A DNA stretch of 64,000 nucleotides, taken from NCBI RefSeq assembly GCF_035222485.1, contig NW_026946671.1:1-64000 (forward strand). The letters run 5' to 3'. The notes below the pieces were generated by a model. The model saw nothing but the letters and a program-made list of their open reading frames with translations, searched no databases and had not been told where the DNA came from. The position numbers were made by a program, and so were the translations under genes. This DNA comes from Podospora pseudoanserina. Its lineage: Eukaryota > Ascomycota > Sordariomycetes > Sordariales > Podosporaceae. Shown here piece by piece: positions 11,516-22,990 of this stretch. The number at the start of each line of letters is the position of its first letter. Within the stretch, counting starts at the first letter, position 1.

Positions 11516-13644
11516 CTACTTCCCCCCATCATAAATATCCCCCACCTCAACCCCCATCTTCCCCAGTCTCGCAACAAGCATGGTATTCTCTCTCTGCAAA
11601 TCTCCCACCTGCCCCCTCAAAATCTCAATCTCCTTCCTCCCCACATCCCTCTCCGCCCTCGTCCTCTCCAGCTCCATGGCCAGATCCGCCCTCTCCTCCC
11701 TCTCCTGCATCTTCCTCCTCTTTTCCTCCTTCTTCTTCTCCTCCTGCTGCTTCTTCTCCGCCAGCCTCCTCACCTCCCTCTCATACTTCTCCTTCTGCTT
11801 GGCAATCTCCCTCTCATGCTTCTCCTTCAGCCTCTGAAGCGCCGCTTCCTCCTTCGCCTCGTCCGATTCCTTGTGGTGGTTGTGATGTCTCCTCTGGTGC
11901 GACCTCTCCAGCTTAGCCTGCGCCTTCTTCATGCGTTCCTGCAGCTTCTTCAGCTCCTTCTCGTGCTGACTCGACAGCGAGGCCGAATGCGAAGTGTGAG
12001 CTACCGAGTTGTTGTCGTCGTTGGAGTGCAGGGACGAGGGCGAGACAGAAGACAAGGTGGAGGCGACGTCGTTGTGAGAGTCGGCTTTGGATAATAGTCC
12101 CGCTGCCGTGACATCATCATCGCCACCACCACCCTCTGCGTTGTGACCTTCTGACGCAGAGGCAAAGCTGAGTTCGGATGGTGTGTCGCTTTCGTCATCG
12201 TCGTCGTTGGACAGGCTCTCTTCGTCTTCGGTAGCAATCGTCGAGCCGGCGAGGGTGGCTACCCTAGACGCAACCGCTGAGCCGGCTGCCCCGAGGGCTG
12301 ATGCTATCATACCGTAAAAGCCGCTCGGGGGCGTGACCTCGCCTCGTTTTTCATGGCGGTGCACCTCCCCATTATGGTCCGTGTCACGGAGTTGATTCAA
12401 CACCGAGGAATCAACCGCGCCGCCGTTTTCGATTTTCTCGGGCTTCTTTCCTTCGGCTTTGCTCACCTCCTCCCCCTCCCCTTCATGGTCTCCATCAACA
12501 GCCGTCTCATAGTCATCACTCCGTTGCTGCTGAGCTTCAAACCACTTCAGAAACTGCCCCGCATCATTCACAATCCCCCCCGGAGTCCCCTTCTCAACCA
12601 TAAACCTTGGCACGCTCCCCCCTGGGTCACTCCTCGTGACCATCAACCACTCGATTGCCATTTCCACATCCTCCTCTTCACTATCCTGCCTCTCTTCAAT
12701 CGCCTTCTTGGCCGACCTAAGAGCAGCGTCCTTGCCGTCTTTCCCATCATGCTCGCCCCAGTCACCACTCGACCTCGTCCTCCTAAGCGGCTTCACAACC
12801 GGCACCTCCCTAATCACCTCCACACTCTCATACACCCCTCTAATAAACCCCGACCGAGGCGGACAATCAGGGTGCTCCACCGGCCGACTCACAAGCATAA
12901 ACTGCCTCGGCCCCATCCCCTTCTTCTTTTTATCCCCATCAGTCTCCTTCCTCACCGGAGGCGTCATATGCAGCGCAATAAAATCCCTCGCTGTCGTCGG
13001 TCCTCCAAACCTCGCCGAAACCTGAAACACTGTTACTTTGTCAGCCTTTATCCAACCTCCCCTTCTCTTAATTCTCCATCACTTACCCTCCATGAGCCCC
13101 CTCCTCCCTCAACCCTCTCCACCACCCTCTCCGCCCCGATCCCCCTGATATTCCCACATCCAGGCTCCTTCCCCTCCCTCTCACACCTCTTGAGCGTCTC
13201 TTTGAACTCCCGTCTCAACGCCTCCTCCCACCTCCCAAAATCCATCCCGTGATGCAAGCTGTACCGCCCGAACCAAGCCCCCTTGCCATCTTTGGCCGAT
13301 AATTTGTACACAGTAATCCCGTGGGGGTTATCCCTCGGATTAGTCTTCACCTCTTTCCACTCTTTTCTCAGTTTCTCCACCGTGGCTTTTGTCTCTGGTG
13401 ATGATGACAGGACAGAGTTCAGATCGAGGGCCGCAGTCGCGGATTCGGTTTGCGATCTTGGGCGGGTTGTGGGTTGAGAGTGAGAGGGGGAAGGAGGGAG
13501 GGAGTCGACGAGGATTTGGGCGTTGGAAAAGGTGTCGGTTATGACTTTGGAGATGACCTCGGGGGAGGTGCCCGAGGAGAGGTCGGCGGTCCAGGAAAGG
13601 GGGGAGAGGGATTGGAAGGGGTGGTGGTGGGTTGAGCCGCCCAT
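11516..13644 (-). CDS. DUF3074 / START-like domain protein with C-terminal coiled coil
   Basis: Two exons on the minus strand (13644-13087 and 13021-11516) give about 687 residues. The 65-nt intron is phase 0, with GTAAGT and an ACAGTGTTTCAG acceptor. The first 300 or so residues match the fungal DUF3074 family, a START-like fold predicted to bind lipid; the stretch FGRYSLHHGMDFGRWEEAL is characteristic. The C-terminal third is a long Lys/Glu/Arg/Gln-rich coiled coil (about residues 540-680), preceded by an acidic Ser-rich linker. No enzymatic motif is visible. The ATG at 13644 was chosen because the open sequence upstream is hydrophobic low-complexity with no good start. The biological role is unknown. 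Confidence 0.8.
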
Positions 13645-14643
13645 CTTGTCTGTCCTGCTAAGCCAGCCCTGCAGCAAGGAGAGAGAGAAAAGATGGTGAT
13701 GGATGGTAAAGAGAAGAGAAGAGGAAAAAAGGTAAACAAAAGGCAACAGGCAGAAAGGCAAGGTGTGATCGTCAGGGGGTCCAATCGCAATCTGCCTGCC
13801 CTCTCCTATTCGAGTGTGTATGTGTGTGGGTGTCTGTTGGTAGCGGTCGTTGTGTCACCTCTAAAAAGGGCTTTTCGTCGTCTCCAGTTTCCGTTTGTTT
13901 GGGCTGTGCCGTCTGATAATACGAGACGCGGAGACGGAGTGGTAAAAAAGGGTCAAAAAGTCGGGTACTTTTGTCAGCGCACTCGCGAGAAGATTATAAA
14001 AAGGTACGATCTCGCAGAAAAACAAAATTAATATTGATTTTCAGATTCCAACTTGTCATTGAATTTTCCGCGTATTTGATAGCTAGCTTATAATAATTGA
14101 TAGGTTGTCTATGCCTGTCACGAGCTCACACTCCCAAGCTTGCTTTGGGGAGCTTGTCGGACATTCGACGTAGGTGTTGACGTCACCACAAGGGTCGCCC
14201 CTGCTTCCAACAAACGTCACTCACTCCGGGCGGGTAGCTGCAAGGCTTCGGAAAATCATCTGGGGAAAACAGCTGCAACTAAATTTGGCTCGGATTCAGG
14301 GGAGAAGCAAAGCAGCAAGGGACTTTTGTGAATAGCATCGTGTCTCTGTATTCTTTATATGCAATGCAATAGAGACAACAATCAAGCAACGTCCCTAGTA
14401 ATCGTCTAAACGCACCGCTTGCTCCATAGAAAACCCAACAATGCTATACATAATACAATACACACGTGGCGCTTCTTCTGCAAAACCAATATTCCCCCTT
14501 TTCCCAGCCCGCTTGCCATATCAGAACTCACTTTGCTAACTCGCCCGCACCGTTTCCCAAAGCAAACACCCAGCAATATCCTACCAACCACAAGAACTTT
14601 AACAAGCAATACAAGAAGGCGCCTTTCAACCTTCTCCCCCCGG
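13645..14643. other. Intergenic: DUF3074 promoter and mot1 3' UTR
   Basis: No gene is seen. A short AT-rich stretch lies at about 14010-14105, and a TGACGTCA palindrome (a perfect CRE/bZIP core) at about 14177-14184, some 530 bp upstream of the DUF3074 start codon. The part near 14350-14640 is probably the 3' UTR of mot1. Confidence 0.45.
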
Positions 14644-17600
14644 TTACTGCATCGTCTTCAGGAACCCATCTAAATCGAAACTCTCCTCGTACTGGCTGTT
14701 GTCCCACAGCTCGCCCAGCCCATCCAACCATGCTGCCCTCTTGCCCGGCTGCCGTACCTCGCCAGTCTCCACATCCACCATGTCTTCCTCCCTGCCTTCC
14801 AGCGTTTCTTTAGGTTTGTCCGTTATCAGACTGGGGCCAGAGTCGCCCAGATTGAACAGGTCCAAAATCTGATCCGTGTCCATGGTTGCGAGCCCTGCGT
14901 TTTGTTGATTAACCACGGTGCTGGCCACGTCGATCTTGAAGCGCTGCAGGCTGAGGATCTTCTCTTCCAGAGTGCCGCGAGTGATGAGCCGGTACACGTT
15001 GACCACCTTCTTCTGACCGATACGATGGGCGCGATCCATGGCCTGGAGATCCTTTTGAGGATTCCAGTCGTGCTCGACGAAAATGACCGTGTCGGCACCC
15101 GTCAGGTTCAACCCCAGACCACCGACGCTGGTGGTGAGAAGTAGTACGTCATAGGAGGGGTCGCTATTGAACTTGTTGACAATGTCTTGGCGACGGTTCG
15201 CTTCGACTGAACCGTCCAGTCGGAGATATTGTGTCGAGGGAAGCATGCCCTTGAGCACCGTGTTCTGCACCATGTCCAGCATTTCTTTCATCTGACAGAA
15301 AATCAGAGCACGGTGAGGCTTGATCGGCGTGTACAGCGGGTCGCTCGACTCCTGCCCTTCGACACCAATCCCACACTCCACCAAAAGATCTCGGAGCGCT
15401 GTCAGTTTTGGTGCGTGCGCCGGATCCTCCAGGCTTGTGCCCTGCCTGGCCAGGAACTTCTGCGTGTCGTCATAGGCCCTGTGGCCTGGTTTCATGACAA
15501 GGGCCGGCGAGTTGCAGAGCTTGCGCATGTATTGCAACGCCTGGAAGATGTGCTGTTTGGCCTCCTTGTCATCCCGCCCAGCCTCCTCCGTAATCGTCTT
15601 GGCTTCCTTCTTGGTAAAATCCTCAAACAGTTTGAGCTGGAGGTCGCTGAGGTCGCAGTAGTAGTTTTGCAGAATCTTGGGTGGCAGGTCGTTGAGCACC
15701 TCCTCCTTGAGACGACGCAGCAGGAAGGGAAGGACTTGCTTGTGAAGAGCTTCGATGGCCAATGCACCGGCTTCTTGCTCCTTGGACGAGGCCTTGCTGT
15801 TGCGACTGTTTGCAATAGGCTTTGCAAACCGGTCCTGGAACACCTTTTCGGCACCGAGGAAGCCGGGCATGAGGAAGTCAAACAAGGACCACAGCTCCAG
15901 CACGTTGTTCTGAATGGGTGTGCCGGTCAAGATGAGCCGGTGGTTGCTGGCGAGCCGCTTGACAGCCATCGAAAGCTTGGACTTGGGGTTCTTGATGAGA
16001 TGACCTTCATCAAGCACCACATAGTTCCAGTTATACTTTTCAATGATTTCGATATCATTGCGGCAAACATCGTATGAGGTGATGACAATGTCCGTCTCGT
16101 CCAGAGTGTCTTTCATGGCCTTACGTTCCGCGGGGGGTCCAACATAGGCCGTGACGCTGAGGAACGGGGCGTAAGCCTTGATCTCTTGCTGCCAATGCCC
16201 CGATAGCGTAGGCGGGCAGACGATCAAAGACGGAAGCCTCCGGACATCAGGGGAACCCGTCTTGGCATACTCCTCAGCACGGTTGTGGTGATCGCTGGCT
16301 ACGATGCAGATAGTTTGCAGCGTTTTACCAAGACCCATGTCATCGCAGAGAATGCCGTGAAGGTGATACTTGTTGAGGAAGTGCAGCCAGTTGACACCCT
16401 CCTGCTGGTACGACCGCAGCTCCGCCTTGATGGCAACGGGGATCCGAAAAGGTTCCACCTTCTTCGGGTCAAGTAGCTGACCGATGAAAGTCCGCTCTCT
16501 GTCACGGCCCTTGAGCAGCTCCTCTGAGAGTCCGGGAGGGTCGGGGATACCCGCCTCAAGCGGCACCAACTTGACCAGCGTGGCAAAGGATGTGGTGGCG
16601 ATCAGTCTGATCTCGTTGTCTGAATCGCTCATGCGGCCCAGCACAGGCACGATGAGGAAAATGACATAGGGAAGGATCCTGTCGCCCATGACAGCGATCA
16701 AGTGATAGATGACTTCGATAGCACCCTGTCGGAAGTTGAGGTCTAGTGGGTTGTTGATAGATGGCAAAACCTTCTCTACCAGAGTCGTCATGCCTTCGAT
16801 AGTGATGACACTGCAGATGGTCGCCATGCATTTGGCGGCCATGTACCTGAATACGGATAAGTCTGAGTGCAGCGCCTTGATGACCAGAGGCACCTGCTGC
16901 ATAACAAAAGGATGAAGGCCCGGGTGTAGTGTTGGCACCATGGTCCGGATGACAGACATGGCATCGACGATCTCTTGGCCAAAGGTGCTCTCTGGATCTC
17001 TTGCCTCTGCCGGGAGGGAGCCGGTGAAGGCTCTCACCAAGGGCTCTTCCATAAACGTCTGCAGGCTCGGAACGCGGGCTAGGAGATCAGGACCAAAGGA
17101 ATGGGAAAGCAACTCCAGCGCTTCCTTAGCGCCGCGACGAGTGATGCGAGCTGCCTTGGCCTCCCGTGCAAATTTTGCGGCATCGACGTGGTCGACGCGG
17201 TCTTCTTCCTTCTGCATCGACAGAATGACATTTGTCTTGTGCGCATGGATGGGAAACTCGGGCGTCTCGGCGACTTCGACACAGGAGAACTTGACCAGAT
17301 TTGCAACCACCTTGTCTGCCGGTCCTCTCCTTCCAGATTCGGTGAAAAGCTGCACCAGTTGCGCAATGGTGGCTGCTGACCTCCCTTGAAGTTCTGGGTT
17401 TTCCTCCGTCTTGATGCTGTCCATAATTGCCTTGATCAGCGGACTCGGCTTCTTCGGAAGAACACGGATGGCGACAAGAGCACAAGCGGCAGCGGCCTTG
17501 ATGCGTGCATCGCGGGCCTCCTTGGCAGATTTCGCTTCCTGGATCGCAGCAACTGTGACATCGCGAGACTCGAGAAGCTGAGGGAGGGCGATGAGCCTCT

Positions 17601-20547
17601 GGCCAGGCGCCATTGCTTTCTTGAGTCTTTCGAAATCATCAGTGACAACCTTGTCAGCATTGGCAATAGAGAAAGCGCCAGGCCCGGCCTCGGGGTCACC
17701 CTGCACAACGACGGCGAGGCTGGGCAGCTTGTTGCTGTGCACTTTTCCGTGGTCGCGGAAGAGATTGAGGAGTTGTTGTGTTTGCGATCGCACGCGATGC
17801 ACATAGCTGACTAGATCGCGGTAATGTGCCGGGCGCTCCTGGTCGATGATCTTCTGTAACGGCTCGACGAAGCGAGCAGCCATCTCTTTGTTGGCACAAT
17901 TCGACGCGTACTCATGAACGACCATGGCAGCAGCAAGCTGGGTTGAAGCAAATGGAGATAACAGGCTCTGCGTGATGGCAGCATCATACGAGCCCAGACT
18001 AGAGGGAGGCAGCATTGACATAAGCAGTCCCATCGCCTTGGCCGCAGAGACGCGGGATCGGACCAGCACGTCCATGCCGACTAGATCAACATCGCCTTGC
18101 ATCATGTGGCCGTCAACATCGTGAGTCTGTGTGGTGGGAGGAGCATCGTCCACCTTGGTCGACTTCCTACGACGCTTCGGGGCCCTTTCTGCACCCTCGG
18201 GGGGCGACGACCTTCTGGTACTGGGAGCGGGGATGCCGCTCATGGAATACGTCCCGCCAGATGGCTTGAGGAAAAGTGTCGCGTTCATGGGAAGGGGGTG
18301 TCGTGGAACACCAATGGGGTGCATCGTGAGGAGCATGAGTGCGTCCACATGAGCTGCAAACTCGTCGGCGAGGACGGTAGGATTCTGTCCGAGGTTGCGG
18401 ACGAGTGCATTCCACAACTCAAGCGACATGCGAAGAGCCTCTGCATCCCTTTCAACAAGAATATTCTGGAAAATGAGACGTAGGATCCTGCCGGTGAGCC
18501 AGCCTTGAGAAGTCTCCTTGCCCAAGTCCACAAAGGTCATCAGCGCCTTGAGCACAGCGAGGCGCACAGAGGTGATGGTGTGGCGGAGGAAGGGGTAGAG
18601 TCTAGGAACAAGAGTGGTGAAAGATCTCTCTTCATCCTGCGATGCCGAGAGCTTCATCGCTTCCAGGACTTCTGGGAAGCTGCAAAGAGTAGCAAGCAGA
18701 TCCATAATCTTGCCGGTAGACGCGCTGAGATCATCGCCCAGGTTGGAGAGACTCTCCCAGACTATGTCGATGAGGCTGTCCAGTGCCTGTGGGCGCATGG
18801 CCACGAACTCCTTGGCCATGGGAATCAATGTCGCCGCGCTGGCCGAACGAACATCGTCATCCATGTCGCCGAGGCCCTTCATGACAGAGCGGATGACACC
18901 GTCAATCATGTCCCCATCTTGAAGCAAGAGGTCCTTGCGAACAGCAACAACATATCTCAGGCCGACCATGCCACCATGGCAGATGGCCCAGAGGAGATTC
19001 TGCTCCGACTGCTGCAGCCCCTCCTGCATCACCATTCGGTAGAGTAGTCGGTATATGGCGTACACAGACTGCGAGCTGACATGGCGAAGGACGGAACCGA
19101 GAGTTTGACCCACAGTTTCTCGAATCGGAGCCACGGACGTGTCGGAACTGTAGTCAGTAAATTTGTCGAGCATGAGTACGCAGCAGAGCCTGCATGCGAG
19201 GTCGTCCAGCCACTGTCCATTCAGCCTGGTGTTCTCTTTGATCGACAGACCTCTGCGCCTCCCTGCGCCAGCACCATGTACTCTCACCAACTCCCTTAAC
19301 CCCATCGCAGCTCCATGACGAGTCTCCCACTGCGGGTCAAACAAGTCAACTTTGAGAAAGTCGCAAAGTCGCTCAAAGGGCCACTCGCTCCCTTCCATGG
19401 CATCATCGACCTCGAGCTCCGACTTGATGGGCAACAAAGGACCTTTGAACTCCGAAACGACCTTGCTGTCCTCGTCCACGTCGGCCGGTCGATCGAGGCT
19501 GAAATACTGGGACATTTTACCGCTCTTTTTGGAGTCGGCGTCAGTCATAGACACATCGTCGCCGAAACCATCGGAACCTGCGGTTGTCGTGCGGCGGATA
19601 GAAAGGTCTCCAAAGCCGGCCTTGCCTTGCGCAGCCTTCTGGGCCTCTCTTTTTCGCTTCCTCTTGAGAACGTTGAGTTGGCGTGAGCTGAGTTTACCCT
19701 CTTCGGGGTTCTGGCTCTGGCTATCAGTCGCCATAGCGTCCTGCTGCCCGGAGCCGTTGGTGCTGCCAGCTCCCTGAGGTGTCGCAGGGCTGCCGACATG
19801 GTCGCTGGCAACGGCCATCTCTTCGTCTTCGACGACTCGGCCAAGAAGACCAAGTCTGCCAGTAAGTGTCTTCTTGAGATGGGCCAGCCGTTTTTGTGGA
19901 TCCAATGCCGCAAGGGCATAGTCGACGGGGCCGCCTCTCAGCAAAGGCCGGCCATACTTTACAATCTTGGACATGTCAAGTGCCTCGAGGGTGTAGAACT
20001 CCTCCTGATCAAGGACAGAGTCCTTGACTTCCTCCTTCTTGACAAAGCCATTTTCGGCAGCGGATTCTGTTGAAATACCTTCATCGGCGGCATTCGGTTC
20101 ATATAGTGGTGCATGTTCAAGGATTCTGCCAAGGGCTTTGGCAGCAGTACTCCGGGTCTCCCAGTCCTTGTGGCGCAGGTAAGGGACGACTCTGGAGAGA
20201 AGGTTGAATAATTCGTCAGGGTGGTGTTTTTGCCAGTCGGCAAGCTGGTTGACAGCAGTATCCCTGATCAATCGGGTGCTGCCCGTTTCGAGGATCCTGT
20301 GGCAATGGTGTCAGTGAACAAACCGATCACAAAGAAACAACAGACACGGCATGGCAGGCAACACAGGGACGTTGCCCCGTAGCGCAGCAGCGCATGTTGT
20401 GTAAGTGCCATGTGCTGAAGCAGGCAAATGATGTGCAGGGTTACTCACGTAACGAGCCGGTCAAGCCTGTCATGAGTGTTAGTAAGACTGAGCAGGTTTG
20501 AGATGAGATGAGAGAAGAGCAGTGGATAATACTCACCGAGACGCCAT
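14644..20547 (-). CDS. mot1: TBP-associated Swi2/Snf2 ATPase Mot1 (BTAF1)
   Basis: Three exons on the minus strand: 20547-20537 (11 nt), 20466-20449 (18 nt) and 20296-14644, giving 1893 residues. Joining the two micro-exons yields the N-terminus MASRLDRLVTILETGSTR, the conserved opening of Mot1. HEAT repeats fill the N-terminal half and grip TBP. The ATPase lies at the C-terminus: motif I DDMGLGKT at about 1328, motif II DEGH at about 1438, then TGTPIQN, and motif VI AHRIGQ at about 1765. Mot1 uses ATP to strip TBP from promoter DNA and to redistribute it. The length agrees with the yeast protein (about 1870 residues). Branch sites such as ACTAAC precede the micro-exon acceptors. The gene is transcribed divergently from smc3. 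Confidence 0.96.
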
Positions 20548-22990
20548 TCTTGTTTCATATCAACGAGGACAGTATATTGGGTTATTCGATGCGAATCATG
20601 GCACTGCGTCCTTCTCGTCAGCATGGTGTTCTGGCGCCTGTTTTTTCGAGATCGACGGTGACAGTGAAGGTGCGATGCAAGTAACCAGGCTGCTGCAGGC
20701 TGCATCCCCAAGACCCGTGCAAAACACGGACTGTGATTCGCTGGCCAACATCAGGGCGGATGCTTGATTGCAGCTGGTGGGGTGGTGGTGCAAGGGGCCC
20801 AAGGCGAGGCGCGCTGCCCGACGAGATCACAGATCTCTCCGATGGGACCGGGACAAACCAACCCGATTTGCATCATGAACGAACGGTTTTGCCAGATCGC
20901 TCGACGACGACAACACAGCACATCACAAAAATGTGACAGTCATCCAATGATATGCATCGAGTGCTTGGGTCAAGGGTAGAGAAGAGACAAATAAATGAAC
21001 AAAAAAAGAAAAAGAAGAAAAGAAAAGTGACATGGGGGGTCGGGATCTGACATACCTGAGACTGCACTTGAGAATAGCCTCAAAAAAAAAAAAAGTCGAA
21101 TGTCGAAATGGTCGGGGTCCGCAGAGTCCGCAGAGTTAAAGTCAAACTTTCTCTTGTGGCAGAAAATGGGAATGGGGCACAATGTGCTTAATATGCTGGC
21201 ATCAAAAAAAAAGCCAAGGTGAGCCTCTCGGTGACAGGTGAGGGCCGGCGTCGGGCCAATCAGAGGCGGAGATGTGTCAGGCTTGGGCTCAGTGTGACCT
21301 GGGGAGCGACGAGTGCAGTGGAAAGGTCGGGTGGAGGGCAGCTGGCTGGTCTATAAAGAATATTGGTTTAAATTTATAGACAGCGGGCTCTCCCAACGCT
21401 CCTTCCCGGACGGCTTGCAAAATTAGCGTGGTTCTGGACACCCTTGTCCATGCGCGCCCCCCCAAATCCCGTGCCCACCTGGACCACACCCCCTGCCCTG
21501 CCTTCATCATTTTCGCGACTTGCTTCTTTCCACCGAACCTCAGCATTTCAGCTGGCAGCAGCAGCAGCAGCCCTCTTCCCTTTTGCTTCTTTTCTTTTTG
21601 GTCTCCCGTCGTCCATCGCCTGCATCATTGATGAAGAAGAAGACATGAACTTCCGGTGCACCTAACCTACCTTTGCTTTCCTTTGCCTTTTTGATAGGCG
21701 CAGCAACCATCCTTCCTACTCTGTACCTTATTTATTAGCAGGCATTCTCAGCCACTGACGACGTACGAAGACGGCATTCTCGTCAGAAATGATTTCCCTG
21801 CCAAAAAATAAAGAACGCCAGAAATCAAAACGTGGGAACTGGAAACCTGTCCTGTCCAACCCAACCCACGGAACCTTTTTTTTGAATCAACAGCCGGAGA
21901 CTGGAGATGGTGTCCTCAGACCATGACGACAACGTTCCATATGTGTGTGGGCAACAGGTACAGGTAGGCGCCCTGGGGGACATGGAAAGGCTGGATGCAG
22001 CAGGCACATCGCATTCGTGCCGTCCCGTTTGTGCTGTGTAGTCGTTGGCGTTCCATACCGTACACAGCAGGTTTCGGTCATGATTGAAGTTTCCAAAAAC
22101 GACAACGATGAAGATGGAAGTTTTGTCCCCAGATCCCCTTCCTGTACGCTGTCTGCCATAACAAAGTCCAATGCATCTGTAACGGCCAACGGACTCGCTC
22201 GGGACGGTCTTAGCTTGCACTTCAGTCGAGCGTTTCCATCAGGCTGGCGGTCCAATATGGGCATTAAGGTTCAGCCTGTGGCCTCCTCGCATCAATGTCC
22301 GAGGGAAAATCCAGTGCCACTTGTACCCATTCCAACGAGCCACGCTGGGTTGCCCATGAGACAAGCGATAGACGATGCATGGGTGATCAATAACGGGTGT
22401 CTCTAGAGAGGGCCCCTTCTTTCTTCCGTTGCACCCAGCCAACACCCCGCCAAATATGTCAACCGTATTCTGTTATGTCATTGCTGTCTATGCCTCGGAA
22501 GCAAACAAGCACGAGAACAAGGTTCGTTTGATGTCTTCGGGGTTCCAACGCACGTAGACGCTGCAGGCAGCAAATCAGGACACCAAACGACAACAAAGAA
22601 AAATTGAGAGCCACCAACAGAGCCGAAAACTTCAAAGCTTCCAGACCAGATCACACAATGCTGGCTGCCGCCTTGTGCCATATGGAAGCCTGTTGGAAGG
22701 TCACGTGCTGTTCCGCCAAGGGTTGGTTCAAGCTTCTTTTGGAAGAAGCACGCACCACCCGCCCACTGTGGGCGCGCGACACACCGAGCAGGACGCGTTG
22801 GGAAAGGTCCCCTCATTCGACAGCTGTTTCGTCCCTCATCGCGAAACCCAAATGACGCCGACAGCAACACGGCGCTATCTCAAGACAGTATCTTTTGTTT
22901 GTTGCACTCGATTGATTTCAGAAGAATAGTGGCCATATCTTCTCTTTTTTTTTCTGACTCGGCTGTCGAGTCGACAGCACCAGAGACAAG
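20548..22990. other. 2.4 kb divergent promoter region between mot1 and smc3
   Basis: No believable gene is present. The longest open frames (about 21945-22406 plus, 22478-22870 minus) have no ATG or no recognisable content. An A13 run lies near 21080, a CCAATCAG near 21256 and an ACGCGT at 22793-22798. AG-rich and CT-rich tracts occur near 21000-21030. Confidence 0.45.
22793..22798. promoter_or_regulatory. MCB-like ACGCGT upstream of smc3
   Basis: The palindrome ACGCGT lies 193 bp upstream of the smc3 ATG, and a second copy sits in the first intron (23047-23052). ACGCGT is the core bound by MBF-type factors that drive G1/S genes in yeasts, including cohesin genes. Its use in this fungus is inference. 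Confidence 0.3.

Noticed and set aside
15229-16077. 282-codon open frame on the plus strand inside mot1
   Set aside because: It is antisense to the conserved ATPase domain and reflects codon bias of mot1; no domain of its own.
21945-22406. 153-codon open frame in the mot1-smc3 promoter region
   Set aside because: It begins with GTG, has no domain and is overlapped by equally open minus-strand frames.
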